A stretch of 64,000 nucleotides of DNA from Romanomermis culicivorax. Its lineage: Eukaryota > Nematoda > Enoplea > Mermithida > Mermithidae. How positions within the stretch are numbered: the first letter of the stretch is position 1; each line of letters starts with the position of its first letter. Under the pieces are notes generated by a model. The model worked only from the letters and a program-made list of their open reading frames with translations, had not been told where the DNA came from and made no database searches. Positions 30,330 through 42,339 of this stretch are shown here, piece after piece. The position numbers and the translations under genes are program-made. Location of the stretch: assembly GCA_963922205.1 (NCBI GenBank), contig CAWUHX010000045.1, positions 1,488,001 through 1,552,000 on the forward strand, read 5' to 3'.

Positions 30330-33047
30330 CGTATTATTTCGTAAGTGGCACCCAATTTTGTAAACTAATACATAACGGTTTGGAAGTAGACTTGTGTAAA
30401 TTAGATATAGCTGTTTTTAGTGACATTCACGCTTCCTTTTGTACAATTTCATCTGATTTGAAGAAACTTCGTGAATGAAAATTACGAATTCTCAATTGGT
30501 ACACCATATCAACCTTATTTTTTATTGGTTCAGAGATATACCAAAACATTATCCGATCAATAGGGATTAATAATTAATAATTATCCGATTAGATTATTAT
30601 CCGATGAGGATGATGATATTGTGGATTTTTAAAAAGGTTAGTCATATAAAAGAAGCAATGTCATTTGTCACTCACTTGCGTGTCCAATTGTACATGTCAA
30701 GGGAAACCTTACTCCCCTGATAAAAGTTTTTATTTTTATCATTTATCTCTCTATCTGTATATATTACCTCATTATGCACTGCAGTGTTGGCTTCCTGCTA
30801 GCACCGAGCTAGAATTTTCATCATTCTATTTTCACACTTTCCACCGTGATAAGTTCTCAGATTATTTGTCTATAAATGTAGTTCAAATATGCGCATGTGC
30901 GCAGTATTCATCTAAAAACGCGGAATAGGCAGGAAGAGGATCGAATAGAAAAAAGCCCACCTAATGAAATGACAGTTGAGTTTTAAAACTAAAAAGTGAG
31001 CCCAGTTGAGTTTATTTGTGTTTCGTTTGTTCTCTGTTACTTGGGGTACTACTAAATTGTGATAGTTCGAATTAACGGTGTCGGCCAGGCACATAACATA
31101 ACTAGTTCATGCCTGACAACACATTTCTCCAATCATAGTGGTATAGCACAGAATGAATCAGTTTTCTAGTCTCGTCCCACTTTCAATGTTGTACTGTCTA
31201 CCAACGTTGTTTAAAACATCAAATTCCTAATTGGCTGAAAAGTAGGCGGAGCTTGACTTTGAAGAATGGTTGATTTTATGTTTGGCAACATCAGTAGGAT
31301 GTTTTTGTGTGATTTTTATCAACAGAATTTTTGTTTTCGAGCAATATGGATTTTTGGCAGCCGAAAATTTTGTTTTTTTCGTCATTTCATTCAAAAAAGT
31401 TTCTTGAATCAATTTTTTGGCTTTTGATTGTAATGAAATTCTGGTTTAGGTAATAAAATGTGCTGATTCGTATAGTTCTGACTCTTTAGATTGAATTTCA
31501 CTCCAAACTATGGTACATAACTTTTTCATTTTGATGTCCTACAACATCAACAGGAAACGTGAATTTTTTTATATTCTCGATAGTATTGAATTTGTTTTTG
31601 TTATGCAGCTTTTTTCAGATTTTAGTGATTTCCTGATACATTACTCTTGCAAGATTGAACACAAAGTAGATTCAAGTAAAAATAGTTATCAGTCCTTCTA
31701 ATTGAGAGATTATATTGAACAGATTGCTCGCTAGGAGAAGTGCACGATACCATTGAACCACACAAGCAAAAATATCGAAATTTAGTATTCTTCAGTATAA
31801 GTTAGAGTTGTTGGAATAAGCAGACAAGAACTAAATGTTGTTTGTTGTCAATTTCAAATACTCTCTCATGCCACTCTAACAACGTCTATTTCCATTTTCT
31901 GATACTTTCCATTCTCAATGAACAAGTCTCTAGTGCTCAATTTTATGATATTGCACCACTTTTTTGGGAAGTAGTTGAAATCGATTTTCAGCACCCATCC
32001 AGTGAGCAATTTCATCACCTAATCCATCTTAAAAGGCATGAATTTTAGGTATTCTCTCTGCTTCAAGGGAAAAATCCTGTTTTACAATTTACTTTTCCGA
32101 GAGTTGATTAATCAGCAATAAGGGAAAAATTACATACAAACTAAAATCCAACTGGTGCGTTACATTTATGTAGAAAATACATACTGGGCACATAAAAATG
32201 TTGCATTTGAAAATTGGCGCAATTTTCAGTAGTGCTACAAATGAAATTATAACATATGGCTACTAAAAATCGCCATAGTATGTTGCTAACCGGACTGCAT
32301 AGTCATGCTTTTACAAGGTATATGCACAAAAAAGTATATAGTTTTGCCTTCAAACATTCTTGATAAATTGTTGATCGAAAATATCAGAGTCGTTTATTCC
32401 CATTGATGTTCTACAACATCAAATGACCACTGGTTAGCAGAGGTGTTTTTCTTCAAACTTTTTATATTTTAATGTCAATATGAGTCCCTGCAATCAATTT
32501 TTTGAGTGGAAAAATTTTTCTCTTCACATTTCATAATTCGGGAAAGAAAGGGAGTGAGAAACTTGATGCTCAAATTGAAGTTTACGGAAAAAGATTTTCA
32601 ACCTGAAGTTTTGCAGACAAAAGTTCCACAGGCCAAACCATGATGCTTCAACAAATGGAGGAAAAAGAGATGCTTTAGCTACAAAAAGAATGAAGAAAGA
32701 GAAGTGACATTTCTCATATGAATCCAGAAAAGACCAATACATATTTTCGCAACTTTTTCTAATCTTTTGTCTAATTAGATCTTTTTGCTAAAATACGATG
32801 CTGAATATCATCCCAACCAAGAAAATACGAAATCTTTATGTTTACCCAATCTTTATGGCACAAAAAAAAATAATGCATCGGGAATGTACTCTCCACTTAA
32901 CATACAAATTAACAAAAAAAATTCCGTCGAGCTTAATGAATTTTGCAAGTGAAAGTTATCACCGATTTTGTGACATTGCAAGGAGCTTCGTATACCATTG
33001 CCAAATTCTGAGTTCTTACTGTAGTTTCTAGACCTTCCTACTGTGGC
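30330..33047. other. Upstream region of the receptor gene, no gene supported
   Basis: The receptor promoter should lie here, probably within a few hundred bases of 30330; no TATA or initiator was recognised. Two copies of TGATGT.CTACAACATCAA occur at about 31531 and 32403. The rest is AT-rich sequence without domains or repeats I can place. Confidence 0.4.
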
Positions 33048-33272
33048 ATACCTGTAAGACCTCCGACCAGTTGGGGGGGGGGGGGGTAGGAAAAAGTCGA
33101 AATTTTTCCCAAAAAAGCCAAAAAAACATACACTTTTTTGAAAATTTTTTTAATTTTTTCCAAACTGGGGGGGGGGGGGGGGTTGGGGGGGGGGGAAATA
33201 ATTTTGGGTATAGGGTTGGCCGAGTTGGGGGGGGGGTCCCCCCCCCCAACCCCCGCCCCCAAGTACAGGTAT
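33048..33272. mobile_element. MITE-like unit with G-run and C-run core
   Basis: The ends are ATACCTGTA and TACAGGTAT. Inside lie G-runs at 33074-33086 and 33167-33196 and a G/C-run inversion around 33227-33248 (TTGGGGGGGGGGTCCCCCCCCCCAA). The interior AAAAAGTCGAAATTTTTCCC to CAAACTGG resembles nothing else here. Open frames across it are artefacts of homopolymers. Four guanine tracts could form a quadruplex. Confidence 0.6.
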
Positions 33273-34169
33273 GTACTGTGGTTTATACGCCCTAATCATT
33301 TTTTGTTCCAATTATTTCCAACTTTCTTTTTTTGTTCCTACATCATCACATCATCTATTTTCCACCTACACTTTCTTTAGACAATAATTTCTTGCTAATT
33401 AAAACCAGAAATAACGATTTTACTTTTTCTTAGAATTAGAATCAGAGTTCTAGGAATTAGCTCAAATTCTGAGAATTGGGGCACAAAGTTCGACAAAAAT
33501 ACAAAAAAAGCATACAAAAGCCTCCGATTCACGTGCTCACTCAAGAAAGTATAAAAAGATTAGCTCAACACGGTTTTGCCAGTCCTTTCGTCAGTTCTAA
33601 ATTTGTCAGTCATCAGTTTATCAGTCCGTCAGTCACTTGTCAGCTCCACAGGAGTGTGAGCATTCGATCTAATTTGCATATTCGTTGTCAGTATTTTATT
33701 TATATTATGTTATTGTTATATATATATTTTCTTAATTATATTATATGGTTGATAGTGCCTATTGAGTCTATCACATACTACTATGCTTACCTGCTGATAA
33801 TTCCGTTGTGACGTCAGCAATCGTTGTCCTCTTCACGTCCCCAAATCCTATTCTCTCTTTTACCATATTCCTGAAAGAGATTAGGTTACAGTATGCAGCT
33901 GAACACATTCTGAATTACAGTACTCATAACCATAAGTTATTCTTGCATTCATAAGCTTCAAAACATAAAAATATACAACCCCATTAACCACTTCAGACCA
34001 TCAATAAAGTTGTTTACAATAAAAGAGAGACGTGGTGTTGAACCTTGACCCCAAAATAAATGTCTGGTATTAATATCACCCATCAACTGGTGAATCACGT
34101 GCAGGATATATAAAGTGATCTTTACTACCCGTTTTTTGCTATACCTCAATCATATCTGAAATTATCTGC
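33273..34169. other. Spacer with a low-confidence ORF at 33476-33811
   Basis: The plus-strand frame 33476-33811 gives 111 residues with a basic start and a hydrophobic C-terminal half with one or two possible membrane segments. It has no ATG I trust, no homology I recognise, and lies in AT-rich sequence. I regard it as probably non-coding. Confidence 0.25.
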
Positions 34170-34670
34170 ACCCTCATTTTGTTGTATTTGAAAAATGGGT
34201 CAGGGCTTTGGATGAAGGTAGGCAGGGGTTGGGTCCAGGGATCATCCTTAATGCACGTGTTGCCAACACCCATACTTATCTGAAAACTGAACTTCTTAAA
34301 GTACTTAAACCCCACCTTCAGTTTCCTAATTTGAATTCCCAATGAGTTAATCCAAAAGAGGAGAACTTTGTCCTAATAATTTTACCTTCGAAAATAAGAC
34401 ACTTATGTATAGAAACAATGCATAGGTGAAAGTATAAGGAAAGAGCCCCACGTGCTGGGAAATACAATGAAACGCACAGGGATGCACACTAGTAGGCCAA
34501 AAGTACACTAATAATAATACACGACAGAGCTCACTGCACGCCTACTGAATCTGAGCTACAGTAAGACGCCCATCAATGGTCCCTGTCGCTCGCTCCAATA
34601 TGAACCTGCATATGTCTTCGAAAAATTGACAAACTATTACGAAAAATCATTAAACTCGGCGGAAACACAC
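34170..34670 (-). repeat. Dispersed repeat, inverted partner of 22085-22600
   Basis: This copy reads in reverse orientation with the same block order, ending CTACAGTAAGACGCCCATCAATGGTC. A third, shorter relative may lie at 43180-43330 (CCTACAGTAAAC..AAACTATTCTGAAA.. GGAAACACACTACAGCAATT). Confidence 0.65.
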
Positions 34671-35458
34671 TACAACAATTTTTAGATCTAATACGGTTAA
34701 AACATTTTCTTCAACAGCCCAGAAAGAAAAGACAACTGAGCATTTACTACCATTCGCAAGTTTTTCTCACAAATTGGGTAGTCTTGATGGAGCTGGAGAG
34801 ACTGTTACAAAGGTTTCCTGCTCCAAAACTGTAATTTTTAAACTAATCGTTAAAAAACTGTAGCTTAATTTGCACTAATCATCTTAGGATGATAAAAATC
34901 TCGAAATAATCAGTTTTCCTGTAAAATAAACTGCCATATTGCCACCTGATATCGCTGATATTTAGGGGATTCGCCCATATTATTTATTAGTAAATAATAA
35001 AATTTCTGTAGAACTGAAACGAACGAAATAGTATGCTTTCTAGTAATACTCCATTTTGAAAAGATAGATACAGGGAGAAATTTTCAGCAAAGATAGTCCT
35101 ACTTAGGGGTCGGGGATCGGCTTCCTCCAAAAGACTTGCTAGCTGAGCTACATCTTGAACTACAGCTTAACTCTACGTTTTTATATTATGTTAACCTCTA
35201 AACGTATCGAAAAAGCTAAGCTGCAGCTCACCTTTCTCGACATGGCTCAACTTCCTTAACTTCGTGTATGTGGATTTGTTTTTTGGTGCCGTTCTATATC
35301 GATTTTATCCACTCAATTTGTTATCGGTTGTTTCGGGTTGTTTATATTTTTCTGGTTGGAGGTGAAAAATATCAACTTTAAAACAGTTGATACCAGAAAC
35401 ACACTCCATGTAAAGTATACGCAATGCACCACATGACTTGAACTCATTGAGAAAGGGT

Positions 35459-36340
35459 TTTGTGTAGGAGTTAAGCTTTCAAGATGTGATTTCTGAGAGA
35501 TTCGACCTGCTGTTCCATTGACCTGTTGAAAATTAATAATATCTGAAAATGATATATTTTGATTAGTCTCACACGTTTAGCATCTAGACAACATTCATTT
35601 CGCATAAAAGTCAAAAGTAGCATAGCTACAGTACTCCAACATTTTGAATTCACAGTTTTTGACATTTTTCAGTCGGTACACGTGTTTCGAAATATTTTAG
35701 AAAAGGCGTTACTTTGTAGCCAAATATTTATTACATGCAGATGACAATGTAAATATTCATTACATGCAGAAGACAACTATATTCAGATATGAAAAAGAAT
35801 CATCAATCCCTAACTTTACGCTTTCATGCTATTTTAAAATGTCAAGAAGTACGTCAAAATGAAACGAAAAACTCATTTAGAGCCTAACTCGGACACTTTC
35901 CCATGAGATGCTGCAGAATTTTATCTCTTCATTTTTGTAGCCAGTAATATCCAACATATTGAGACAAAATTTCAATCAGATAAATGTACCGTTTTGGGAG
36001 CTGTATGTGTTTGCACATTCCAAACATTTGGTACAAAAATGCTGATTACTTTCACCAAACATGCCATCAATGAGATGCAGAAAAAATTGAAAACGTTCAG
36101 ACTAAACGAATAAAAAGAAAAGATGTCATTCAAATCACTGGTAAAACTTCGTAGAGCAAAGCAACAGGATGATTCAGAAGGGATGCAACAAAATTTGCGC
36201 TCTTCAGGAATTTGATTGAAAAAGTCGAAGCTGCAAGTTCAATGTTACAAATTAAAGTGTCCGCTCTATGACTCTGGCCTTTGTTATAAGCTATGAGAAA
36301 GTGCTCTATAGTTGGAGGCATGCTGTTTGACACCACATGA
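35459..36340. repeat. Dispersed repeat related to 63390-64000
   Basis: Shared blocks include TAGCTACAGTA.CC, TTTAGAAAAG.C.T, ATTCATTACA.GCAGAAGACA and AGCTGCAGGCTTTGTTCCTTCATTTCTGTAG-like words. No ORF was recognised. Confidence 0.5.
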
Positions 36341-36639
36341 AATCATCCCGACAAAGATAGACCAAATGATAGTAGATTGCAGTGCTTTCCAATGCAGCAA
36401 AGGGCATCTGAATAATTCCTGTGGTTTTTCTGTTAATGAATTTTAAATAAACAATCGATTTCTGAAATTTATTCAAAATTTTTTAAGTTTTCGATTTTTC
36501 ATTTGAGGCACTTTGTTCAACAACCATCAAGCTTACATCAATGAAAATTTATTGGGACTTCGAGCCACAGTTTTCTTCTTATGTATTAGGCAATGAAGCA
36601 ATCACTAAAGTATAGAAATATATAATTCCGTGGGATCAT

Positions 36640-37140
36640 TTGTGAAGGTGCTCGAGAGTGCCCCCAAACAGAATTTTTAATTTTTTTGCTTTTAGTTTTT
36701 GACAATTTGAACTTTTTTGCGTTGTGTAAAATTTTCATTTTCGAAACAATTTGAAACAAAAGAGTAGTACATCAAACTATAGTCCGTTAATTCTAAAGTA
36801 CAGATAGTAAATGTATCACAAGAGGTAGACAACATGCCCACCTGGAAAATGCAATGACTTCTGAGCAATTTTCATAAGTATGCCTTCTTCAGAGCTGTGC
36901 AGCTCCTAAGCCAGTGCAAACATTTTAGTGAAACTAACCATAACAGAAAAAATGCATGACCTTTAAAATATTAAACTAAGGTTCTGCGGCATCCGATGGG
37001 AAAGTGCTCGGAAGTGTCCATAAACAAAATTTTTCTAATTTTAATGGCTCATATTTGACACTTTAAACTTTCTTAAAAATTGTATGTGGAATAATATACA
37101 GTCAAGATTACACCAAAAGATAGATTATTCCCTCCTGTGC
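36640..37140. repeat. Imperfect tandem duplication, about 370-bp offset
   Basis: Blocks GTGCTCGAGAGTGCCCCCAAACA and GTGCTCGGAAGTGTCCATAAACA, each followed by a similar AATTTTT..TTTGACA.TTTGAACTTT..TT stretch, lie about 370 bp apart (36649 and 37005). Confidence 0.5.
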
Positions 37141-37654
37141 ATTATGAATAAACATTCATCTAATAAAATCACCATAATGCGGACAAATATCGCTTGGCTA
37201 GCAAGACCACTGAAAAATTCCAAAATTACATCAATTTTCAAACTTTGGCATACTGTAGTGATATGAATTTTTGTTTAGAAGCAAAATCAATGACACCACG
37301 AAACTCAGCGCACGAAACTACCAAGAATATCTCATTTTGAGATGAGATTAATTTTCAGCTTATCCTAGGGAGAGTAGAACTTCTCAGAAATTGGATCTTA
37401 AATGCTTCAATGACAATGTATGACACACAGCTGCAGCTTAAGCTGTAACTTAACTGAAGCTCAGGTATCTTTGATGAAACCCCGCCCAGGATGTCAAATG
37501 ACTGTGGTGTTTGGAAGCCACTGCAAAGCATGGTCATGAATGAATCTTCAACATGAAGAAAATATTTCTAAGCGAGATCAATAAGCCTTGTGTTTCAAAA
37601 TAAATAGAATACAAGAACAAATATTTATTTGGACCACTCTAATACGATCTATGT

Positions 37655-38034
37655 GATCAGCCGCAGCTGGATCACAGACATTGAAGACAATTCCTAAAAA
37701 CTCATCAGGCTCTTTAAGAACAGGAAGGATAACGGTAGAATTATGTATGTCGCATTCATCTTGATGGCATATTATAATAATGCATAAAAACTGAAAAAAA
37801 CTAACAAATTATGTTGATATGGGAATAACAGCAATTAGTAAATCATACCACAGCTGACAATACTGGGAGATAAATTTTTCCTCTGGTTACGCGACGAATA
37901 ATCTGATTCATGTAACAATGATGATTAATAATGATTAAATGTTATTCCTCTGATGAACAACGCATATGAAGTTTACATTGAAGATAATTATGATTCCAAT
38001 GAACGGCACACCATTTATTAGAAGGCACCGTTTA
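37655..38034. repeat. Dispersed repeat, partner of 3170-3565
   Basis: It shares the order of blocks described for 3170-3565 and adds the right end missing there, ATTCCAATGAACGGCACACC to TTTA, where a Helitron-like 5' end begins. Confidence 0.6.
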
Positions 38035-38330
38035 TCATAGATGGTGCAATGGCATCACATATAATATACTTGGCCCCAAAATTGGATGCCCCTAGAGCCA
38101 AGATGACAAGAGCTAGAGCCTTTAGGTTTTTTCATAATTTCGGGCATATGAGCAAACTATGGGGTGCCTTTTGTCATTTCGCCTCTATCTGCAAGTGGTG
38201 CTCGTTGGGGCCCCAAAAACATGCAGAACAGCACACTTTTTAAGGACCCCCAGTCCTACCATGCCCTACAATGGATGTGCCATATCCAAGCTCCATACTT
38301 CAGCCTAAGCATCCTAAGCATCAAAAATGA
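38035..38330 (+). mobile_element. Helitron-like 5'-end fragment, third copy
   Basis: It begins TCATAGATGGTGC after an A, then ATAATATACTTGGCCCC, GAGCTAGA, CAAACTATGGGGTGCC, TTTCGCCTCTATCTGCAAGTGGTGCTC, matching 4381-4680 closely. It ends near CCTAAGCATC with no satellite array. It is a 5' remnant of the same family. Confidence 0.7.
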
Positions 38331-38731
38331 TTTTTGATGGCTGCCAGTGTGCTGTTGGACCCTTGATGATTCATAATCTTTGCACCGTGAAATTGACGAA
38401 GTGTCATGTCAGCTAACAAAGAGGGTAAAACAAGCTACTTTAGGTCTTTGGTCTGGGGGTACAAGATTCTGTCCTCCGTGAAGAAAACCATTGGCTGCCT
38501 TGTGGTGCCTAAGTTTTGAAGAGAATCTATGATTTTGACAATGGTGGGGTCAGAGGCTTGTGCGAGCTGAATCTCTGCCTGCTTAGCAATTGAGATGGCT
38601 TCAACAGTAGGCAGCTGAAACTTGGCAGCTGCAATTGTGGTGCAGTGGGTGTGGCTTGATCAGCCAGTTGCTTTGATGTGGCATGGGTGACAACGTTTAT
38701 GTTAGCAGTGTTCTAAAGAAGTGGTGGTATC

Positions 38732-39378
38732 CTAACCAATGAAATATTGGTTATCACAGGTCGGCCTCCAGTATCCTGCCAGCTGTGTGAAAGGGGGGCG
38801 GAAAATTTTGTTGGCCAATTCTATGGTGTTCATGACATGTGGCTTCTGATGATCATCTTTCCTCAACAAGAAATGGGCACAAGCCTTATCTTTACCTTTA
38901 ACATATTCAACTTTATAAGCGTAATCTTGTAAGTTGATGGCTAGTCGTTGTACTTGGGAATCACAGTGTTTTTCATCCTTGAGCCATTCAAGGGGCTTGT
39001 GGTCTGTGCAAACAATAACTTCTTGGCCATAGACGTATGGCAATACATACAAAATCTGTAAACAATGGCAAGACATTCACACTCTGTCAAGCTGTATTGG
39101 GATTCAGTGTCCGTAAGGATGTGGCTGTTGTACATGATAGCCCATTTGTCTTCTCCACTTTCTTGGTACAATATCACACCAATGGCTATTGTGCTTGCAT
39201 TGGTTTGATAAATAAACTGAGCTTTCCCATCATGAAAGGGGTAGTGGTCTTTCTTGATACCTTCGAATGCTTTTTGATGGTCATGGCAGAGTAAGGCATA
39301 TAATGAACTTGATAACATGGCTAATTGGGCAATGAAACGCTTGCACTTTGTCCAGATCAGTGGTGATTCCTTCCGCAC
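38732..39378 (-). pseudogene. Gypsy RNase H region, frameshifted
   Basis: The upstream frame (39378-38941) contains FIYQTNASTIAIGVILYQ, where the first catalytic Asp of RNase H (normally TDAS) is Asn, and SQYSLTECECLAIVY with the catalytic Glu. The downstream frame (39076-38732) has VCTDHKPLEWL and VEYVKGKDKACAHFL, the usual end of the domain (normally ...ADALSR). The two frames overlap, showing a frameshift around 38950-39070. Confidence 0.8.
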
Positions 39379-39512
39379 TGATTAGGTGTCCTAAAAATTT
39401 TACTTGCAGCAGTAGGAATTCACACTTATCAGGTCCTGCATCAAGTTGGTGGTGCAGAGGGCATCAAATATTATTTGTAGATGTTGCAAATGTTCATCTA
39501 ATGAGAATACGA

Positions 39513-40002
39513 TAAAGTCTTCAATATAGATGAGGCACATTTTCCAAATATAGGGGCATAATATTCTTTCCATTAGTCTTTCAAATACTGCTGGTGCATT
39601 CTTTAACCTGAATGGTAAAACTTTAAATCAGAACAAGCCTTCCTGGTAGATGAAGGTTGTTTTGTGGCAGGAATCATGGTCAAGAGATACCTGCCAGTAT
39701 CCAGCTATTAGATCGAGCATCATAAAAGATTTTGCTTCTCCCATAATGTCCAAGTAATTGTCTATCCATGAAATTAAAAAGTGATCACATGGGGTTATTT
39801 CATTGATGCTGCGATAGTCAATGATGGGACACCAGGCTTTCTTTTTTACCAAGAAGAGGGGTGTGGCCCATGGTGAGTGGAATGGTTTGATAAAGTTGTT
39901 GTCGAGCATTTCTTGGATATGGCAGCATTCAAGTGGTTGTTGCTCCATATAATAATGGTGTGATATGGGTTTTGCAGTGCCAGTGTCAAGGCGAACAGTC
40001 AA
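39513..40002 (-). pseudogene. Gypsy reverse transcriptase fragment
   Basis: The 40002-39628 frame contains [22 protein letters not shown] and [13 protein letters not shown] (motif A, LDL..GYWQ). After a stop, a further segment reads LIYIEDFIVFS at about 39510-39530; the normal YxDD active site is YIED here (codons 39517-39528). Loss of the first Asp would abolish polymerase activity. Confidence 0.8.
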
Positions 40003-40657
40003 TTACATTGGTTTGTCACCAGGCAGACTGAAGACATCTCAGTTGTGCCCAAGCATACCAAGGGCTTTGGCCTTTTGGACTGCAGTGATGAACATTTTTC
40101 AGTCATTTTGTTAAGAGAGAATTTAAGCTTTTGTTTCTTTGTATGGTGTGGCAGCAATTTATCCAGCCTGGTGGTGTTTGTGGTTGGTAAAATCGTGGTC
40201 AGAAGTGGCAACTGAAACGTGGTTATGGCTGTCCGGCTTTTGAACAGCCACGGACTCCAATGTGTGTTTTGTGATGGCAACTAATGGATTTGGGCCAAGT
40301 TTGATACTATTTGGCATGTTGTTAATGAACCATAAAGGGCATTTACCATTGGTAACATTGATGATAGCCATTGCAATGGAAAACTCTGTTGGGGCTTGAT
40401 TTTGGTCAAGGGGTTGAGCAATGAAGTCCTGAATCAAGGCGTTTGTCAAGGGTAAAATGTTGCTGGTGACCTGTTGATGGCAATTTGGGGAGATTGTGGC
40501 TGAGGCTTGGGCGACTAGGAAAATTGGTTTGGCAAGCTCCATGACTTTCATGTGCCATGTGAAGAAATAGTGTGGGTTAGGTGGGGAAACTGATCTGATT
40601 TTTCTGCTTCAATTTCTTAGGTCTGGCTGAAAGTATCAGATTTATCATCACAAATGC

Positions 40658-41305
40658 TCACTGTATCTTCTTCAGGATTTCTTCTAAAACGTTATGGCAG
40701 GTGGTGGTAAGGGATGGTTTAGTCAACAGTTTGATTGCCACAATGACTTTGAATGGCAGTTTCATGTTTTGGAATTCAATATAATCATCTTTGAAGTTGA
40801 GGACTGCATGGATGTTGGGATGCACTAAGAAATTGGTGCCAATAATACATTGATCATTGCTATCGTTGTTGAGGATTACACATTTGATCATGTGTTTGCT
40901 GAAAGCAGATTCCATGGTGATGACCATCAGACCATGAGCCATGACAATGGTGCCATCAGCAACTTTAATTTTTCCACAAATTGGCAGGAAAAGGGACTGC
41001 TTGTCAAAAGTGCACTTTACAAGGCTGGACAACAATACTGAACATTGGGCACCTGTGTTGACAAGGGCATATGATTTGATGCTACCCATCTTCACAGGGA
41101 TTTGAAAGGGGCAAGTTGAGGCATATTTTTTCACAAAAGATTTTGTTGTCAGCATAAGGTTGTCAATTTTGCAAACTGAAGAGCAAATGTGGCAGGGATC
41201 ATCTGCAGTGTGGGCCCTAGTGGGCCAAGAAAAGATCCCAGGGCTAACAATAGAAGTAGCAGTAATGAATTCTTTGGATGGCATAACCAAATTGGCAGTG
41301 GACAT
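40658..41305 (-). pseudogene. Gypsy aspartic protease region
   Basis: A 215-codon frame with the retropepsin layout. The active-site triad, normally DTG, is NTG (VNTGAQCSVL, codons 41051-41059). The flap-to-C-terminal part has CGKIKVADGTIVMAHG and IIGTNFLVHP (normally LLG.DFL). The same arrangement with an intact DTG occurs in the element at 47098-48570, so the Asn is a mutation in this copy. Upstream Cys/His residues (CHICSSVC) may belong to nucleocapsid. Confidence 0.75.
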
Positions 41306-41717
41306 TTGTTGACTTTAGCCAGGTGCATCCAAGGTGTTAGCCATGGGGACGGCTGAACTCATTGGTAGCACTGGCAAGGTGAGCAGCACTTCAGATAACT
41401 GCGAGCTGGCGGGGAGTGAGTTCCTAGGCATAGTCCTAGGCGTCAGTGGCACATTATAGTGGATGTGTTGCTCCCAAAGGGTGGTGTAATTGTAGTAGGG
41501 GTAAATGGCAAATGTTCTGAACAATATTATTATTAGGAGAAAAATGGTTACCTTGATTATAATATCCTAGTGAGCTGTGGGAATAATTGGCTCCTCTTGT
41601 GCTGGGTCCACCACATTGTGGTTTCCACTCACATTGGCCATGAATATTGTTTGAATTTGTTCGGAAGTCCACTGTGAGTGGTGGCAATGCATTATAATTG
41701 GGTCTATGCTGATCATT

Positions 41718-41915
41718 TCATTGGTTTCTTTGAGTGTTTTCATGTTTGAGACAGACACAATCCTCGGTGTTGTGTGTACAGGATTTGTAGGCATTGCACG
41801 AAAGGCTGGTTGGCTGATTTTGTGAGAAATGCATGTGGTCTCTACTGGTGGAGTGGTCAAACATACATGAACATAGTACCCTGGCCGCCCCCCTGGCAAA
41901 AAAATCGTCAAACAC
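41718..41915 (-). pseudogene. Gypsy gag nucleocapsid fragment
   Basis: The frame contains CNAYKSCTHNTEDC, a C-x5-C-x-H-x4-C zinc-knuckle variant identical in spacing to the one in the neighbouring retrotransposon (CTYHGQCKHDSSEC). The fragment is interrupted on its 5' side by GC-rich foreign sequence at about 41876-42080. Confidence 0.6.
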
Positions 41916-42080
41916 CCCCCTGAACTTTTTCCAAGACAGGTTTTTTGATGATTTTTGTGCATATTTTGTATGAAAAACAGGCTTTCAGAACTTTTTTTTT
42001 GCTCACCCACCCCCTTGCCCCCTGGAAAAAAGTCCATGGACCCCCCCTGGAAAAATTTTGCGGTGCACGTCTGCCGTCAA
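41876..42080. mobile_element. Small C-rich insertion in the gypsy gag
   Basis: A block beginning CCCTGGCCGCCCCCCTGGCAAAA and ending CCCCCCTGGAAAAATTTTGCGG-like sequence interrupts the gag frame. The CCCCCTGG-AAAA motif occurs several times on both sides. It resembles a MITE, but I could not define inverted ends or a duplication. Confidence 0.35.
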
Positions 42081-42147
42081 ATGGATTGCATCATTGATCA
42101 TGGGGTTGTGAATTGTTGTGGTTAGGTGTGTTCCACAGGGTTTTAGG

Positions 42148-42318
42148 AAAATTCGTCCCCAACAATTCATCCCTGACAATTTGTCCCCGACAATTGGTAC
42201 CCATGAAAATTTGTCAGTGCACAACTTGTCCCTGGGAAAACTTGTCCCAAACAACTTGCCCCTGGGAATATTTGTCCACGAACAATTGATCCCCACAAAA
42301 ATTCATCCCCAGAATTTT
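42148..42318. repeat. Minisatellite of ACAATTTGTCCCC-type units
   Basis: About ten units of 14-18 bp with the core TTGTCCC or TTCATCCC, separated by CAACAATT, CTGACAA, GGGAAAA and similar. Units vary in length and sequence. Confidence 0.75.
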
Positions 42319-42339
42319 TTAAAGAAAAAAATGTGAAAA

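Larger units (their letters stand above)
38370..42037 (-). mobile_element. Decayed Ty3/gypsy-like retroelement, no integrase, no LTRs found
   Basis: On the minus strand the order is gag-like zinc knuckle (about 41820), protease (41305-40658), reverse transcriptase (40002-39513), RNase H (39378-38732), then the segment before the integrase zinc finger (38660-38390, with TEDRILYP), where homology ends. Gag-pro-RT-RH order and motifs are those of Ty3/gypsy. Stops and frameshifts separate the pieces, and several catalytic residues are substituted. The element is related to the gag-protease retrotransposon at 45715-50758. Confidence 0.8.

Noticed and set aside
33028-33380. Pro- and Gly-rich ORFs on both strands
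   Set aside because: They result directly from G and C homopolymers in a MITE-like unit.
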